Source: Hysterangium stoloniferum
Taxonomy: Eukaryota > Basidiomycota > Agaricomycetes > Hysterangiales > Hysterangiaceae
NCBI GenBank assembly: GCA_015178975.1
Contig: WHVD01000118.1
Coordinates: 124,001-188,000, forward strand
Direction: 5' to 3'
Length of the DNA stretch: 64,000 nt
This document shows, in pieces, positions 1 through 10,918 of this stretch. Every line of letters starts with the position of its first letter. Positions within the stretch are counted from its first letter, which is position 1. Position numbers and translations under genes: made by a program. Under the pieces are notes generated by a model. It was not told where the DNA came from, did not search any database, and saw only the letters and a program-made list of their open reading frames with translations.

Positions 1-1041
1 AATAGTGTACGGGAATCCATTAGTTCTTGCTACTTCGGTGTACATCACTCCATTGGTTGGCATGAATGCCGCCCAGTGTAATAAATTATAGATTGAGAAG
101 AGTCCAAAATTCATTCACAATTTTTTGAGATAGAGTAATGAGTGTCGGGCCTCGTTCCTATCAGAGTTGGATTATGAAAGATGAGTTACCGTTGTGTAAT
201 TTATTCGTAATTCATCCTCGTCCCCAGAAGCCAAGCCTCTTGGACGCCGCCTATTTATTGCACGACAATGATGCCACAACATCGTGATAGTTTAGTCATA
301 ACATCAACGGACGACTAGCTATTGGCGACGTCTGCATATAACAGACATCATTATTAACAGGGTCGCCAAGTGCCACTCACGCCTGACCCAGATGAATCCT
401 TGAAATAATGTCTGAACAAAGTTACATTACTCCTGCGTGTGGACAATCGGAAGGACCTTGATGAAAATAGACGGATTGTGGGTGGGAATTAATGATTCAT
501 CGCCGGTATCATGGTATCAGACTCAAATCTGGAATGTCTCGTCGAAACGGCACCCTGGCTTCGCACAATAAAGCAACTAACAATGAATAGTTTCAGACAA
601 GCTCATACGCCTCGATCGCGTCAAAAAAGGAAATTTGGCTGATAGTATACGTGCGATTATATGGACGTCAAACTGACAATTCCCAGGTCGCGTCATGATC
701 TTGTCGATGAGACGTCAACAAAATGAAAAGAGGGTACTTACGAAGTTATCCTATCAACGAGAAACAACGTACGACTTTTAAAGGCTTTATGAAACTGCGG
801 CGTGGGAGTGGCGATCTGATACCCATAGGGTCTTCGGAATCGGGGAATGGAAGACACTCAAATCTCAAGTTTCAACTGTTGATCCGAAACATCTGTTGCT
901 GCTGAGTTTTTAGCAAATGTTTTGTAAACTGTGTTGCAATACGCTTTCATTAATACATATCACAAATTTCGACCCTGCAACTGTCTGACATATTCCATTA
1001 ATCACAGTAGACGAAACAGAAGGAAGTAGCCTCACATTGTC
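1..1041. other. Intergenic stretch, no gene seen
   Basis: AT-rich sequence lying 3' of the carboxylase gene. Only short open frames without recognisable domains or splice-supported continuation are present. I see no RNA gene, no tandem repeat and no transposon signature here. Confidence 0.4.
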
Positions 1042-3584
1042 CTACATCCTAAACACACCCATGCGTCTCCCTTCACCGTCCCAACTCATTCCCGATCCAC
1101 CTGTAGTATTAGCGCTAGATCTGCCGTTTTTCCTCGAAGATATCGCTAGTCCTAATCCAACTACATCCCGGGTATCACTCGGCCGTATAATTCCGTCATC
1201 CCATAGACGTGCTGTAGCGTAGTAGGCAGTAGACTGAGCCTCAATTTCCTCCTTTAGCGAGGCATGCTGTGTTGGGTCCCTGACTAAAATAAGGACACAG
1301 GGTGTATATAACATTAAATCATACATACTTTGAGACTGTGTTCATCACTTGCGAGAGTTGGCCAGAACCCATCACAGAGACTTTGGCATTCTAATATGCG
1401 TTGATGTGAAGACAATGTTCAAACCAACAGGAAGGAAAATCGCTTACGGGCCACATCCATAAGAATCGAGGTTGGTACTAATAACAACGTTGTTGGATCT
1501 ACGAATTACTGTTCATTTCTGGGAACTTACTGCACGACCACACATCCCTGCGCCAGGCATTAGCTCATATTCAATGGATAAGGTGAAACCATCTACCATA
1601 ATTTCCTGCACCGAAGCTTCCGCCAACTATGACGGTCAGCTTCGGCACATCAGCACAAGCGACCGCGCGAACCATCTTAGCTCCATCTTTTGCAATACCC
1701 CCTTTCTCTGCCTTCGATCCTACCATATATCCTATGAAACGATTAAGCAACAAACAAACACCAAAACACCGAGAAGGAAAATCTATCTACCTGTAACATT
1801 AACGAGGAATAACAAAGGTATTCCACGTTGAGAACACAATTGGATAAAATGTGTTGCCTTCAGAGCGGATGGCGAGAATAGAATCCCATTGTTACCGATA
1901 ATGCCGACGGGATAACCATGAATGCGCGCGAAGCCCTACTTATCATGTTAAGACTGATAGAAGAGATAAATGTAAATACGGTTGTGAAATTACCGTCACT
2001 ATTGTAGTCCCGTAGTCAGGTTTAAACTCCCTGAATTGACTCCCATCTACAATTCTGGCAATAACATCTCGCATGTCAAACGCTTGACGGATATCTGTCC
2101 CTACAATCCCATGTAATTCGGATGCAGGGTACAATGGCGCTTTCGGTGCATGAGGAGGCTAATACTTTTTGATAAATCATAGATCTGATATCGATGGTGA
2201 GAACATACTGGCGCAACCATGTTCCCAGCCCCCTCCAAATCTCCAACACAGCCTCGTACAATTGAAATTGCCTCCTCATCATCCCTCGCCAGATGGTCTG
2301 TCACACCACTTTCGGAGCTATGCATCATTCCGCCGCCCAATGTCTCCTCATCGACCTGCTCGCCTGTAGCTGCACGAACAAGGGGGGGTCCAGCTAAGAA
2401 TATGCGACCCTGGTTGGCTACTATTATGTTCTCGTCAGCCATGGCGGGGACGTATGCGCCACCTAGTGGGTGGAAAAATAAAATAAATGTATTTGCGTTT
2501 GACCGGGAGTTGATAGCTTACCTGCGACGCTGATGCCATGTACTACAGCGATTTGTGGAATACCGAGGGCAGACATTTGAGCCTATTTACCATGATTCTC
2601 TCAGATATCCATATTTAAAAAATAAAGATAGACAGGATAAAGCAAGATGGCAGATGGCATAAGCACCGTTTAAATAAAATAATGTAGCGATCCCCTTCGC
2701 CAGCACATTGACGGGAAGTAAAAACGGAATGATAGTTAGTAACGTACTATGTTATAAAATATACGTCCAAAATGGTCTCGATCAGGAAATACCTATACAA
2801 ATATTGTGTAGGTGAAAGCATCATGGTGATAGAATGTAATAGCTCACATTGGCCTGGTTAGGTAATGATGCCCCTCCGGATTCAACTGTAGAAAATTAGT
2901 TGGATTTTATTTGACTCCCAGTGTCTTGGTTCCTACCAAGATAGACACATGGTAGGCCATTCTCTCTGGCTATTTCTTGAGCTCTAAGGTGTTTTTTCAC
3001 CTAATGTGTTTTTTTTTTTAAAAAAACAAAAGAAAAAAAGATTAGTATGCTATTAATCAACGAATATTTTGGTGCGTTTACTGTAAGAGGATAGTAGCTG
3101 CCTCCCTTCACCGTTGCATCGTTCACAACGACCACACACTGTTGCCCTGATATTTGTCCAATTCCACTAATCATTCCAGCTCCTGGTATATTCTCCTCAT
3201 ACACTCCATGCGCCGCTAATGGTGATAGCTCCAAAAACGGCGTGTTCGGATCAAGCAAACGGGATAACCTACAAAACGCGGTCGTGTAAATTCAAAAGAT
3301 AGACAAGAATGAAGCATTACACACCGTTCACGAGGCAGAAGCTTTCCTTTCTCCTTCATCTTGGCCTTTGCCTTCTCACTTCCGCCATTTCTCGATGCTG
3401 TCAACTTGCTCTCTAGATCGGAGACGAGAGCGTCCATTGCTTCCGCCTTCGCCTGAAAATCCGGCGACGAAGAGGAGATTAACGAAGGCAGGACAGAGGC
3501 ATGATAATCTCTTCTGATGCCATATGAAGGTGCAACATATCTTTGATGCAAAGCTCGACAATGTAGTCGAAATATAAAACGCAT
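1042..3584 (-). CDS. mccB: Methylcrotonoyl-CoA carboxylase beta subunit, mitochondrial
   Basis: Carboxyltransferase subunit of 3-methylcrotonyl-CoA carboxylase, a biotin enzyme of leucine breakdown in mitochondria. The chosen ATG at 3584 starts an Arg-rich, acidic-poor leader ([15 protein letters not shown]) like a mitochondrial presequence. The N-terminal exon then reads [18 protein letters not shown] and [14 protein letters not shown], typical of the acyl-CoA carboxyltransferase N domain. The 2101-2442 exon has [17 protein letters not shown] followed by [17 protein letters not shown]. Further on come [20 protein letters not shown] and [10 protein letters not shown], then a spliced GMCGRA segment at about 1500-1580, all hallmark MCC-beta carboxyltransferase blocks. 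The last exon (1042-1326) carries [19 protein letters not shown]. At least eight short introns interrupt it; one near 3000-3040 holds a T/A homopolymer run. Family length (about 560-590 residues) fits. Propionyl-CoA carboxylase beta is the only close alternative and fits less well. Confidence 0.9.
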
Positions 3585-3849
3585 TAAGTTCCGCTCGTGG
3601 GAATCTGCTGTTGTATCACGTGGGGTGTAGTATGTGCGGTTTCCAAAAGAATTTACAATTACATTTTTTCTCTCTTTTTTCTTGCTTTCTAATACATATC
3701 TGTGAGGACTATGGACTATAAATTGCAAGTTGTGTACATGGACGAATTTTTCCCCGGACGATTACGTCTCTCCACGCGAGTCACAGTGAGAGCAGTTGCA
3801 GTACTAGTAATATGTGGATGTCATAGAGTTGTGGCGTTTTGTCTCATGC

Positions 3850-4215
3850 ATTTGATATCTGCTAAACGCTACCTCGCGTCCACAAATGTTTAATTGAGGG
3901 TCGCGGCATCTGTGATGTAGTAGCTTCGCTATGGCTTTTGTTTGGAAGTTGACCTCTCTTTGGAGGCCGACCCGTGAATTTCGTATCTGGGGCATTGGAC
4001 CAAAAAGTGCACCTCACCCCATCTGCATGCCGGGCATTTGGGAGAGTCTGTCGTCCCAACCTTCCAGAAGAGGTGCTTGTTGAGAGGTATGTGTTCCGTA
4101 CACACCTGTGATCATACTCGTTGACCTGCGGTCGAGTTTGTCTGTGAGCTTCCGGTAGTAGGCTGATAGTACTATCCCGTCTATCCATAATACCTTGGGA
4201 AGTATATGTAATATC
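3850..4215 (-). mobile_element. 3' relic of a non-LTR (LINE-type) retrotransposon ORF
   Basis: Across three minus-strand frames the sequence spells the C-terminal end of a LINE reverse-transcriptase polyprotein. It begins with KLTDKLDRRSTSMIT (about 4110-4160), then HIPLNKHLFWKVG, then the Cys/His knuckle DSPKCPACRWGE...HFLVQCPRYEIH (about 3979-4108), and finally a degenerate YYITDAATLN tail near 3860-3930. Frameshifts and stops separate the blocks, so it is inactive. It lies just beyond the 3' end of the uS7m gene in the same orientation. No upstream reverse-transcriptase core is present, which fits 5' truncation on insertion. Confidence 0.7.
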
Positions 4216-4341
4216 ACTTTCGCAGATCAGCAGGGAAACAAAGAAAGGGACAGTGTCTGGAAAATTTTCAAAACTATGTCTCTCACAGACTAAACCAGTT
4301 TGTTCCGGGGTCAAAAGAAATGGTACATTCATGTTTGCTTC

Positions 4342-5518
4342 CTATAGAGGACAAATACGACTGCAAGGCAAATAGAACTCCACTCATGATGCTTGCCGTG
4401 TCCTTACGTTTGCCCTTGAAAATTGTTAAAGATGTAGCCTTTATTGAACAAACAACCACGACATACCTATTCACCATACCCATTGTATGAACGTCCAACT
4501 TCTTTTTCAATACCTGATTCTGGGTCGGATCTTGTCTAACTATATCCAAAACTTGTTTTGCGAGCCTCTCCTCTATTGTTTTAGCCCTATTATTAGCTGC
4601 AGCCGCTAACATCCACTTTAGAGCGAAAAATGTTCTCTGTTTCTCGGACAGTGGGATGGGTTTATGGATCATTTTGCCACCCCTCTTGTGAGATACGATC
4701 CGAATTGAAGGTGCGGCCAGTTCTATGGCATGTCTAAAAATTGGGAGAGGCGGTGAACGTGTCATGGCAAAAATGTGCAAAAGCATCCGTGATGTCCGAT
4801 GAGCCGCTGCATGCCGTTTGCCATTTTTCATAAGACGAGAGGTGAGATATGCGAGAAGTGGGTCAGATTCTGGGGGGATATCAAGGGTAGGTTGTATCTC
4901 GTGCGAACTAGATGCAGAAGAATATGCCTGGATTGATGAAATTGAGGCTGAAAGTGGCCCGTTTCTGGCCTGTGATGTCGAGGGCTGACCGGTCGCTTGG
5001 GACGAGTTTCCAAAGGGCGAAAATGGTTTGGGAGAGGTGGTATCGTGACTAGACGTCCCGGAGTCTGGGGGGCTTCGCTGGACTTGTTCGTCCTGGTCAG
5101 GATGTTTGGAGTGGCTCATTTGCGCAGCTTTTTGTTCGAGACTTTGGTCTTTTCTTGAGCCTTCTTGGCTTTGGTTGATTTTTGCGTCAAGGAATTGAAT
5201 AAGCTGGTTAAATTCATCGTCGCTAAGGCGATTAATGTCTATCTTAGCAGCAAGGTCCTCGGCCTCAGTGACATCTTTTCGAGGTTCATTAACCCCAGCC
5301 TCAGCTGGCCTGGCTGGCGCATTGTGCGGTTCAGGTGATGCAGTGTGTGGTTCAGCTGGTCCGGACGACGGTTCAACATTTCCAGAGAGTGGTGTAGATG
5401 GTCCGGTAGTGTTAAAGTATATATGAGATGCCGCGAAGCTTCGCGTGCCGCGACGACATGCGGGTCCAAAGGGGAGTGTGGTTAATCCTCGAAAGGCATA
5501 TGATAACCTTGGGAGCAT
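4342..5518 (-). CDS. RSM7: Mitochondrial small-subunit ribosomal protein uS7m
   Basis: Predicted S7-family protein of the mitochondrial ribosome, which binds the 3' domain of small-subunit rRNA at the head. The first about 60 residues look like a mitochondrial leader (MLPRLSYAFRGLTTLPFG, rich in Arg, Ser and hydroxylated residues). About 140 residues of Pro/Ser/Gln-rich, low-complexity sequence follow. The conserved domain is C-terminal: DPLLAYLTSRLMKNGKRHAA, then AIELAAPSIRIVSHKRGGK, KQRTFFALKWMLAAAANNR and KKKLDVHTMGMVNR, the usual uS7 end. An intron is inferred at about 4361-4466 (donor GTATGT, acceptor CAG) and gives a short tail ending at 4342. Unspliced, the frame would run to 4283. The long acidic/Ser-rich insert before the S7 fold is fungal-specific. 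Confidence 0.82.
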
Positions 5519-6245
5519 TAATTCTCTATAAAAAGATACACCTGGTATATAACACGCACTTCAGCTTATTTCAAGAAGCATGGTGCAATCGTTTCCGCAG
5601 AAACTTACCTGGAAATTTGAGATTGAACGGAGGCCACAGTCACGGTCACACCTTTGCATTATGTCACGCTAACTCAAAAGTCTCGATGAACCTTTAGTAC
5701 TTTAGTGTTTGTTGTAAGTCAAGGCTTACACGTACTCAGGACAAGATATATTTGGAGTGTTTCTATATAATAAGGTTATTTTGTCTAACTCGATCATTTT
5801 TGCTTCATTCATTTGCTCTTTCCCTGTGTCCTATCGATTCCTATTGTTCCGATTCAATATAGTTTCTCGCCAACTGATACACGATACTTCATTCGACTCT
5901 CACCTTACGTGTCGACTGAGATATGATTTTTTTAATAATATTTACGTGCAAAAGGGTCCGTGTTGACGTCACAAGATAACTTTGTTGGATTATCTCCATT
6001 TCTGTCCATAAATTCTTTGATGGTTTATAATGTCTGGAAAAATATTCTCTCAAAACTTTGCATTCCACTTGCATTGCTAAGTATGCGCCAGCATCGATCG
6101 ATTTAGCGTAAAACATATATATAATGCGCCGATCCCAGAACGGGCGCGTCACACCGCTCACGGTGCTTCAAAAAGGTAAATTACTATAAGTCCATGAAAA
6201 AAGGTAGAAGAAAAGAAGAAGAAAAGATCCAAGTGCAGATGTGTC
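5519..6245. other. Intergenic stretch, nothing recognised
   Basis: Upstream of uS7m and downstream of the cupin gene. T-rich tracts suggest promoter sequence for uS7m, but I cannot point to a defined element. Short open frames here have no recognisable domain. Confidence 0.35.
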
Positions 6246-7574
6246 TTATGCCTTATCAGTGCTCTTTCTCGACGAGAAGACCTCGTTGTCATCGTAGGGC
6301 GTCACATATGGGTATCCTCTGGCTTCCGTGCCAAACGACGGTATGGCTTTTGATGATCTCCGTGAACGACTTCGGGCGCTGATGGCCATGATCGAAACAA
6401 GAATAAGTGCAATAAAAAGAACTCCGCTTGCAGCACTTAGGCCGATGACAGCAGGACGCAATGGGTTATCCGAAAACGGAATGGAAGATGATCCATCTGA
6501 GGCAAGCAAGGCGCTTGAGGGCTTTCCTGTCGCCTTACTGGGAGCCAGGGACAAGGGAGTTGTCATTTTCCATGAGGAGTTCGTGCTCGAAATGTAATCG
6601 GCAAATGTAGCGCTGTCCCAATATTAAATCCCACTGGCAAAGCATCAATGTGATGTCCACTCACCTGAAATTAAAAGTTGATCGGTCAATACCACAACGA
6701 TCGAGACATTCTTGGGCACCTGCATTAATGAAATCAGAAGTCAGCGTGAGAATATGAGATGCGAGATGAGTTGGCAGACCTAAAACTATGTTTTTAGGTA
6801 AGTTCAAGTTGTCCAATACCTGCACGCCAAGACTCCCCAGTGTCGCATTTGTGATTTGTTTATCGAAGGAAAAGAAGCTTTGCGCGATAGTCAATGCTCC
6901 GAAATCCACCGAATCAAAGCTTGCTACGAATGTGACCGGCTCGCAACTGAGACTTTGTTGGAAATGCATGCTTCCTTTCCTATATAACGGAGCCTCAATA
7001 TTTGACAAAGATACAATCAAAGGAAATAACCGACGGGAATATAGTTGCCATACCAGGGGACACAGTGTTCTGAACCACTCGAGCGCCGTTTTCTTGCAAG
7101 AATGCAGTGTGAATGTCACCGCCACCAATATTGAGCTGAATCTCGGTCGCCCGAGGGTGTGTATGCGGCGAGTTCAAACCGCAGGGCCCCAAGAACTGTT
7201 TGGCAGCGTGTCAGATTTTGCCTCAACAGGAAAAATGAAATCATTTACGCCAAGTGCCATCCCGCCGTTTCCCGTGAGCAACGCAGGGAAGGCAGCGTCG
7301 TTCGCAAGCACGAGGAAACCTTGGAAGTAGTTGATGAGTTGGATCGGGAAGCTGAGCATGGGGACCTTTACTCACCATCATCACCAATAGCCTTGGTAGC
7401 GTTCAAGAAATTGAAAACGAAGTCGGAATCATTCTGGAGTAGCAATATGAGTATGAGTATTGGAAGAAAGGGAATTGAGGAGTGACTGACAGGGATCTCT
7501 AAAATACGTTGTGCTTGGGTTGCTGAGGTGAGAAGCTTGACAGCGAGGTCTTGGTTTGCAGTGGCAGAGGCCAT
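6246..7574 (-). CDS. Germin/spherulin-like cupin with C-terminal membrane anchor
   Basis: RmlC-like cupin of the germin/spherulin-1A group. In order: an N-terminal segment (MASATANQDLAVKLLTSATQ), NDSDFVFNFLNATKAIGDDG, a middle exon with FPALLTGNGGMALGV, and the first cupin motif GPCGLNSPHTHPRATE, which holds the His, His and Glu metal ligands. The barrel continues with NGARVVQNTVSPGMATIFP and VDFGALTIAQSFFSF. The next exon has GAQECLDRCGIDRSTFNF. Reading through would stop at 6661, but a donor at 6664 and an acceptor at 6613 (52-nt intron) keep the frame open. That splice adds a Ser/Thr-rich stalk, a membrane span (VIGLSAASGVLFIALILVSI), an Arg-rich cytosolic stretch and a Tyr-containing tail ending at 6246. 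I see no classical signal peptide at the chosen ATG, so an undetected upstream exon is possible. The enzyme activity is unknown: oxalate oxidase or decarboxylase, or non-enzymatic. Confidence 0.75.
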
Positions 7575-8252
7575 ATCGTCGGACTAAGGATTTCTTGAGT
7601 AAAGGGAGAAGAGGTATTAAAGGAGGGGAAGGAGAGGCAAGTTGCTCCAAACGAAGTTCATGAAACCTTTTAAGGATACCACGACTATTGTATCTGGGCT
7701 TGATCTGATACAGCACCTTACGGAGCTGAAACCCCGAAATGCCCGAATACTTTCCTGAGAACAAAAGGCACTCTTTGACGCACTAACTAGGCGCCTTTAA
7801 TTCATACATCAATCTCCGAGATGACCTTTGAGACTCGCTTCGTGGTTAGATGGAGTGGTGAGACCTCCGCGCTGTCACGGCTGTCAATATGATGATATAC
7901 TGGCAAAGAACTCATTGTAGCCCGAGTTGCCTGAAAATAGCACCTCAGATTGAGTTGTGCACCTAGACATACTCTAAAAATATATCGAATACTCAAAATC
8001 TTCCAATCCAGTCCTGAGGCTGTGTGACGTCCATGAGTTGCTATATTTGGAGATGCTGTACGCTTGCAGCTGTACCTTTTCGGGCATCGTGGGTACTTAA
8101 AAATCAACGCACGTGGTTGTATACTACACAGCAATCCGGCATATCATCATCGAAGGTGAATAGTAAGACTATTATCTATACACACCCGAATTCCGTTCTG
8201 CGAGCTTCTGCCCTTTTGTGATTGCGAATTTGGCCCAATATACTAGCGATGT

Positions 8253-8400
8253 CATCTGAGTTAAATCTATTATGGCACAGAAATACTGATTCATCTCACA
8301 TTCTAATACTTAAATATTACAACTCCGAATTAAATCTGATATGGCATGGAATTACTGCAAAACGGCTCAGCTCACATTCTAATACTCAAATATTATAGCA
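8253..8400. repeat. Two-copy tandem repeat, period about 76 bp
   Basis: Two diverged copies side by side share TTAAATCT, ATGGCA and CTCACATTCTAATACT, the last about 76 bp apart (near 8295 and 8371), followed by an AAATATTA block. This is a short local duplication in AT-rich non-coding sequence, with no array beyond two copies. Confidence 0.7.
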
Positions 8401-9919
8401 TAGGTTCATCGCAATGTGTCCTAACATGGACATTGGGGATCAATTCACTAAAACAAGCGACCCTCTTATATGATGCGTGTTTGTCACGTAATCGTTTGGG
8501 GCAAACAATCTCCTGAGGAGCTTAGCACTAGCGACTCTTCAAAGACTTGATTGATCACGCAGTTTGACTAACACCCCTCATGCATCATGATCGACGGAGC
8601 AAAAACCCAAACCAGTATGTAAGCGCGTGTGTGGAACCAAACTTGCATTCTCAGCCCCTGAAGGTTCGCAGGTTCGATAATGCCTTTGCTACACAACTCC
8701 GGCTCTTCCAAATTCCCTTTTGTAATATCATGATTTCAATGGAACGGGGGGTAGTCGGAATTTCCACTCGCACCAGCAGTTTTTACTTGAGATCCCATGA
8801 TCACAACATTCGCGAGGTGTTTATATTAGACGCAGACCCCCGGCTCAATATACAAATTATAGTGAAAGAAATATATACACTCCAATCTATTTCATAACTT
8901 CATTCACCTTCGATACCATCGCCTGAGTTGTATAGAATAGAAGCTGGAAGTGAAGAAAGGACGGGGTAGGAGGAATATGGTCTGTCAGCGGTCTCTAACT
9001 ATACAGTTACTCGGTGTTCTAAAGTAGCTGACGTAATCTTAATGTTTTTATTTGGTCTCCGCAGTCATAATATCTAAGGGGTCAGTCTAGAAGAGAATAA
9101 TTTCATCTTAAGCTCGTTTGTGTTGCCAACCCGCTGTACCACTACTTATCATCACACGAATCTGGTAACGACTAAATGGCAATAACTAAGCACCAAACCA
9201 TAAAGTAATCGACCCCCAATTAGCACCCCATTAGGGACGTAATTTGATCAGAAGTAAAGTATCAGTGATGTCCCTGGCTGTCTGATCTGCTGAGTCACCG
9301 AACACTTCTTCTTGTGTTGTCAAGCTTCAAAGTGATTCGTATCGGCTTCGCCATCTAGCTTTTGCAACTCTCAACTTATCTTGTTGGAATATCCGTGATT
9401 GCGTTGCGCCTCAGTCGCCTCAGTTGTATACATTTTTCCCTTTATTTTAGAACAGATACTTACACTTTCGAAGCCATTTCAGCAGCGCCTTGGTTGGCGC
9501 CTGGCAATAAACAGTTTTTGATTATGTTTTTTGCTATCTCAACCCAAGCACACAGTTCATCGGAAAAAGGCACAAATTCAAGAACTCAACGGATCTTTGT
9601 GCGAGTTCACAGTCGATTGTTACGGTTCGCATACCGGGTGGCAATCAGTACTGTAAATGTGCCTTGGTGCGGCTCCATTAGGTGCTTGATAATTCACTAA
9701 TACGGGTATTCTTCAAGTTGTGCTCCTCCTAATATAATAAATACGTGGAATCGACTAGTTAAAATGTGAACCATATATACCCAACAATTTTCTTGTGACT
9801 TCTACCTGACTTCTCGGAGTATCAGTACATTTTCCGAACTACTGTTGGATGTGTATTACTGACCCGAGTCATACAGGTTTTCTGAAGTTATGTACAGCTG
9901 CAAATTTATGGCGAGTAGG

Positions 9920-10085
9920 TCAGCTATATAGACTACCTAGACCGCCTCGATTATACAATTCCAATTTATCTAGGGTACTCGAATCGCTAGCGAACTAATT
10001 ACTCTAGCATCGTTAGACAAACTAGCTGCACGCCCGCCTAGAGAAGCTAGCGGCTTGGAATTCCATTTCCTGATACGCGATCAGT
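9920..10085 (+). repeat. Dispersed repeat, copy 1 (CTAGACCGCCT family)
   Basis: Begins near GTCAGCTATATAGACTACC and continues with CTAGACCGCCTCGA, TCTAGGGTACTCGAA, a TTAGACAAACTAGCTG block and GGAATTCCATTTCCTGATA. The same ordered blocks recur at about 33225-33360 (minus strand) and 60030-60200 (plus strand), and the window ends inside a fourth copy. The copies differ by many substitutions, so this is an old non-autonomous family. See findings for a possible SINE interpretation. Confidence 0.7.
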
Positions 10086-10918
10086 TTTCTCCTCGGTTAA
10101 TGCGTCCATCCATCAATAATGATCGACTCCATGTGCTATAATTATAATGGACCACAACCTACCAGTTACTTACTCCACTGCTGTAAAGCTTCTAATTGGC
10201 GAGGCTAAATTGTGGTGTGTACCACGACAATCAGGAGCGCGTGTGGGCCAGTCAACAGAATCGACGGATTACTTAATGCCAAACATCCACCCTTTAGGCT
10301 TTTTGTTTAAAGGATGAGGATGAGGAGGCCTGAGTATCATGTTCCATGATAATACAATGTTTACATCTGTTATTCTCATTAGCACAGTTGCAACGTATTC
10401 AAAAGTTCCTCATTCTAAAATAGAAAAGATAAGAAACCTCTTAATCTCATTTCCGTAACATACTTACGAAAAGGCGTGTCGATGTGGTAGATGTGAGTGG
10501 ACCCTAAGTGGACGCGCCTTGGCACCGCCGTTATCGTGCCGCTTGAGGGTAAGTTTCAATTGTTAGAATGCGGAAGCTAGCGAGGGATTTGGTCAACTTT
10601 AACTTCTTCGCCGCGCCGAACAACATCTGAGAGATTATAAGGTAGAATTGAGTGCGACTTAGAAAGTTCCTTTTGTTGGATTGTGAAGAAATAAGTTCAG
10701 AAGACATTACGTCACCGGAAACAGCATTACACACCCCCCCCAATTCAAAGCTCTTACAGCCGTTGTTCCGACTGACCCGATTAGGTGAGTACATAATAGT
10801 GTCGTGGGAGACAGTATTGAACACATTCCCTTCTCACTACGCATAAGAGGAGATAGACTCTTTCCTTCGTTAACCTTCCGTATACCCTACCTTTTCTAAT
10901 ATATACCACCAATTGGCG

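Larger units (their letters stand above)
7575..10918. other. Gene-poor AT-rich region with repeats
   Basis: More than 3 kb without a convincing gene. It contains a 76-bp tandem duplication (about 8253-8400) and one copy of a dispersed repeat (about 9920-10085), listed separately. A 37-codon minus-strand frame starting with MSSLPVYHHIDSRDSAEV near 7890 and several 60-110 codon frames have no recognisable domain and no splice context. Confidence 0.4.
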
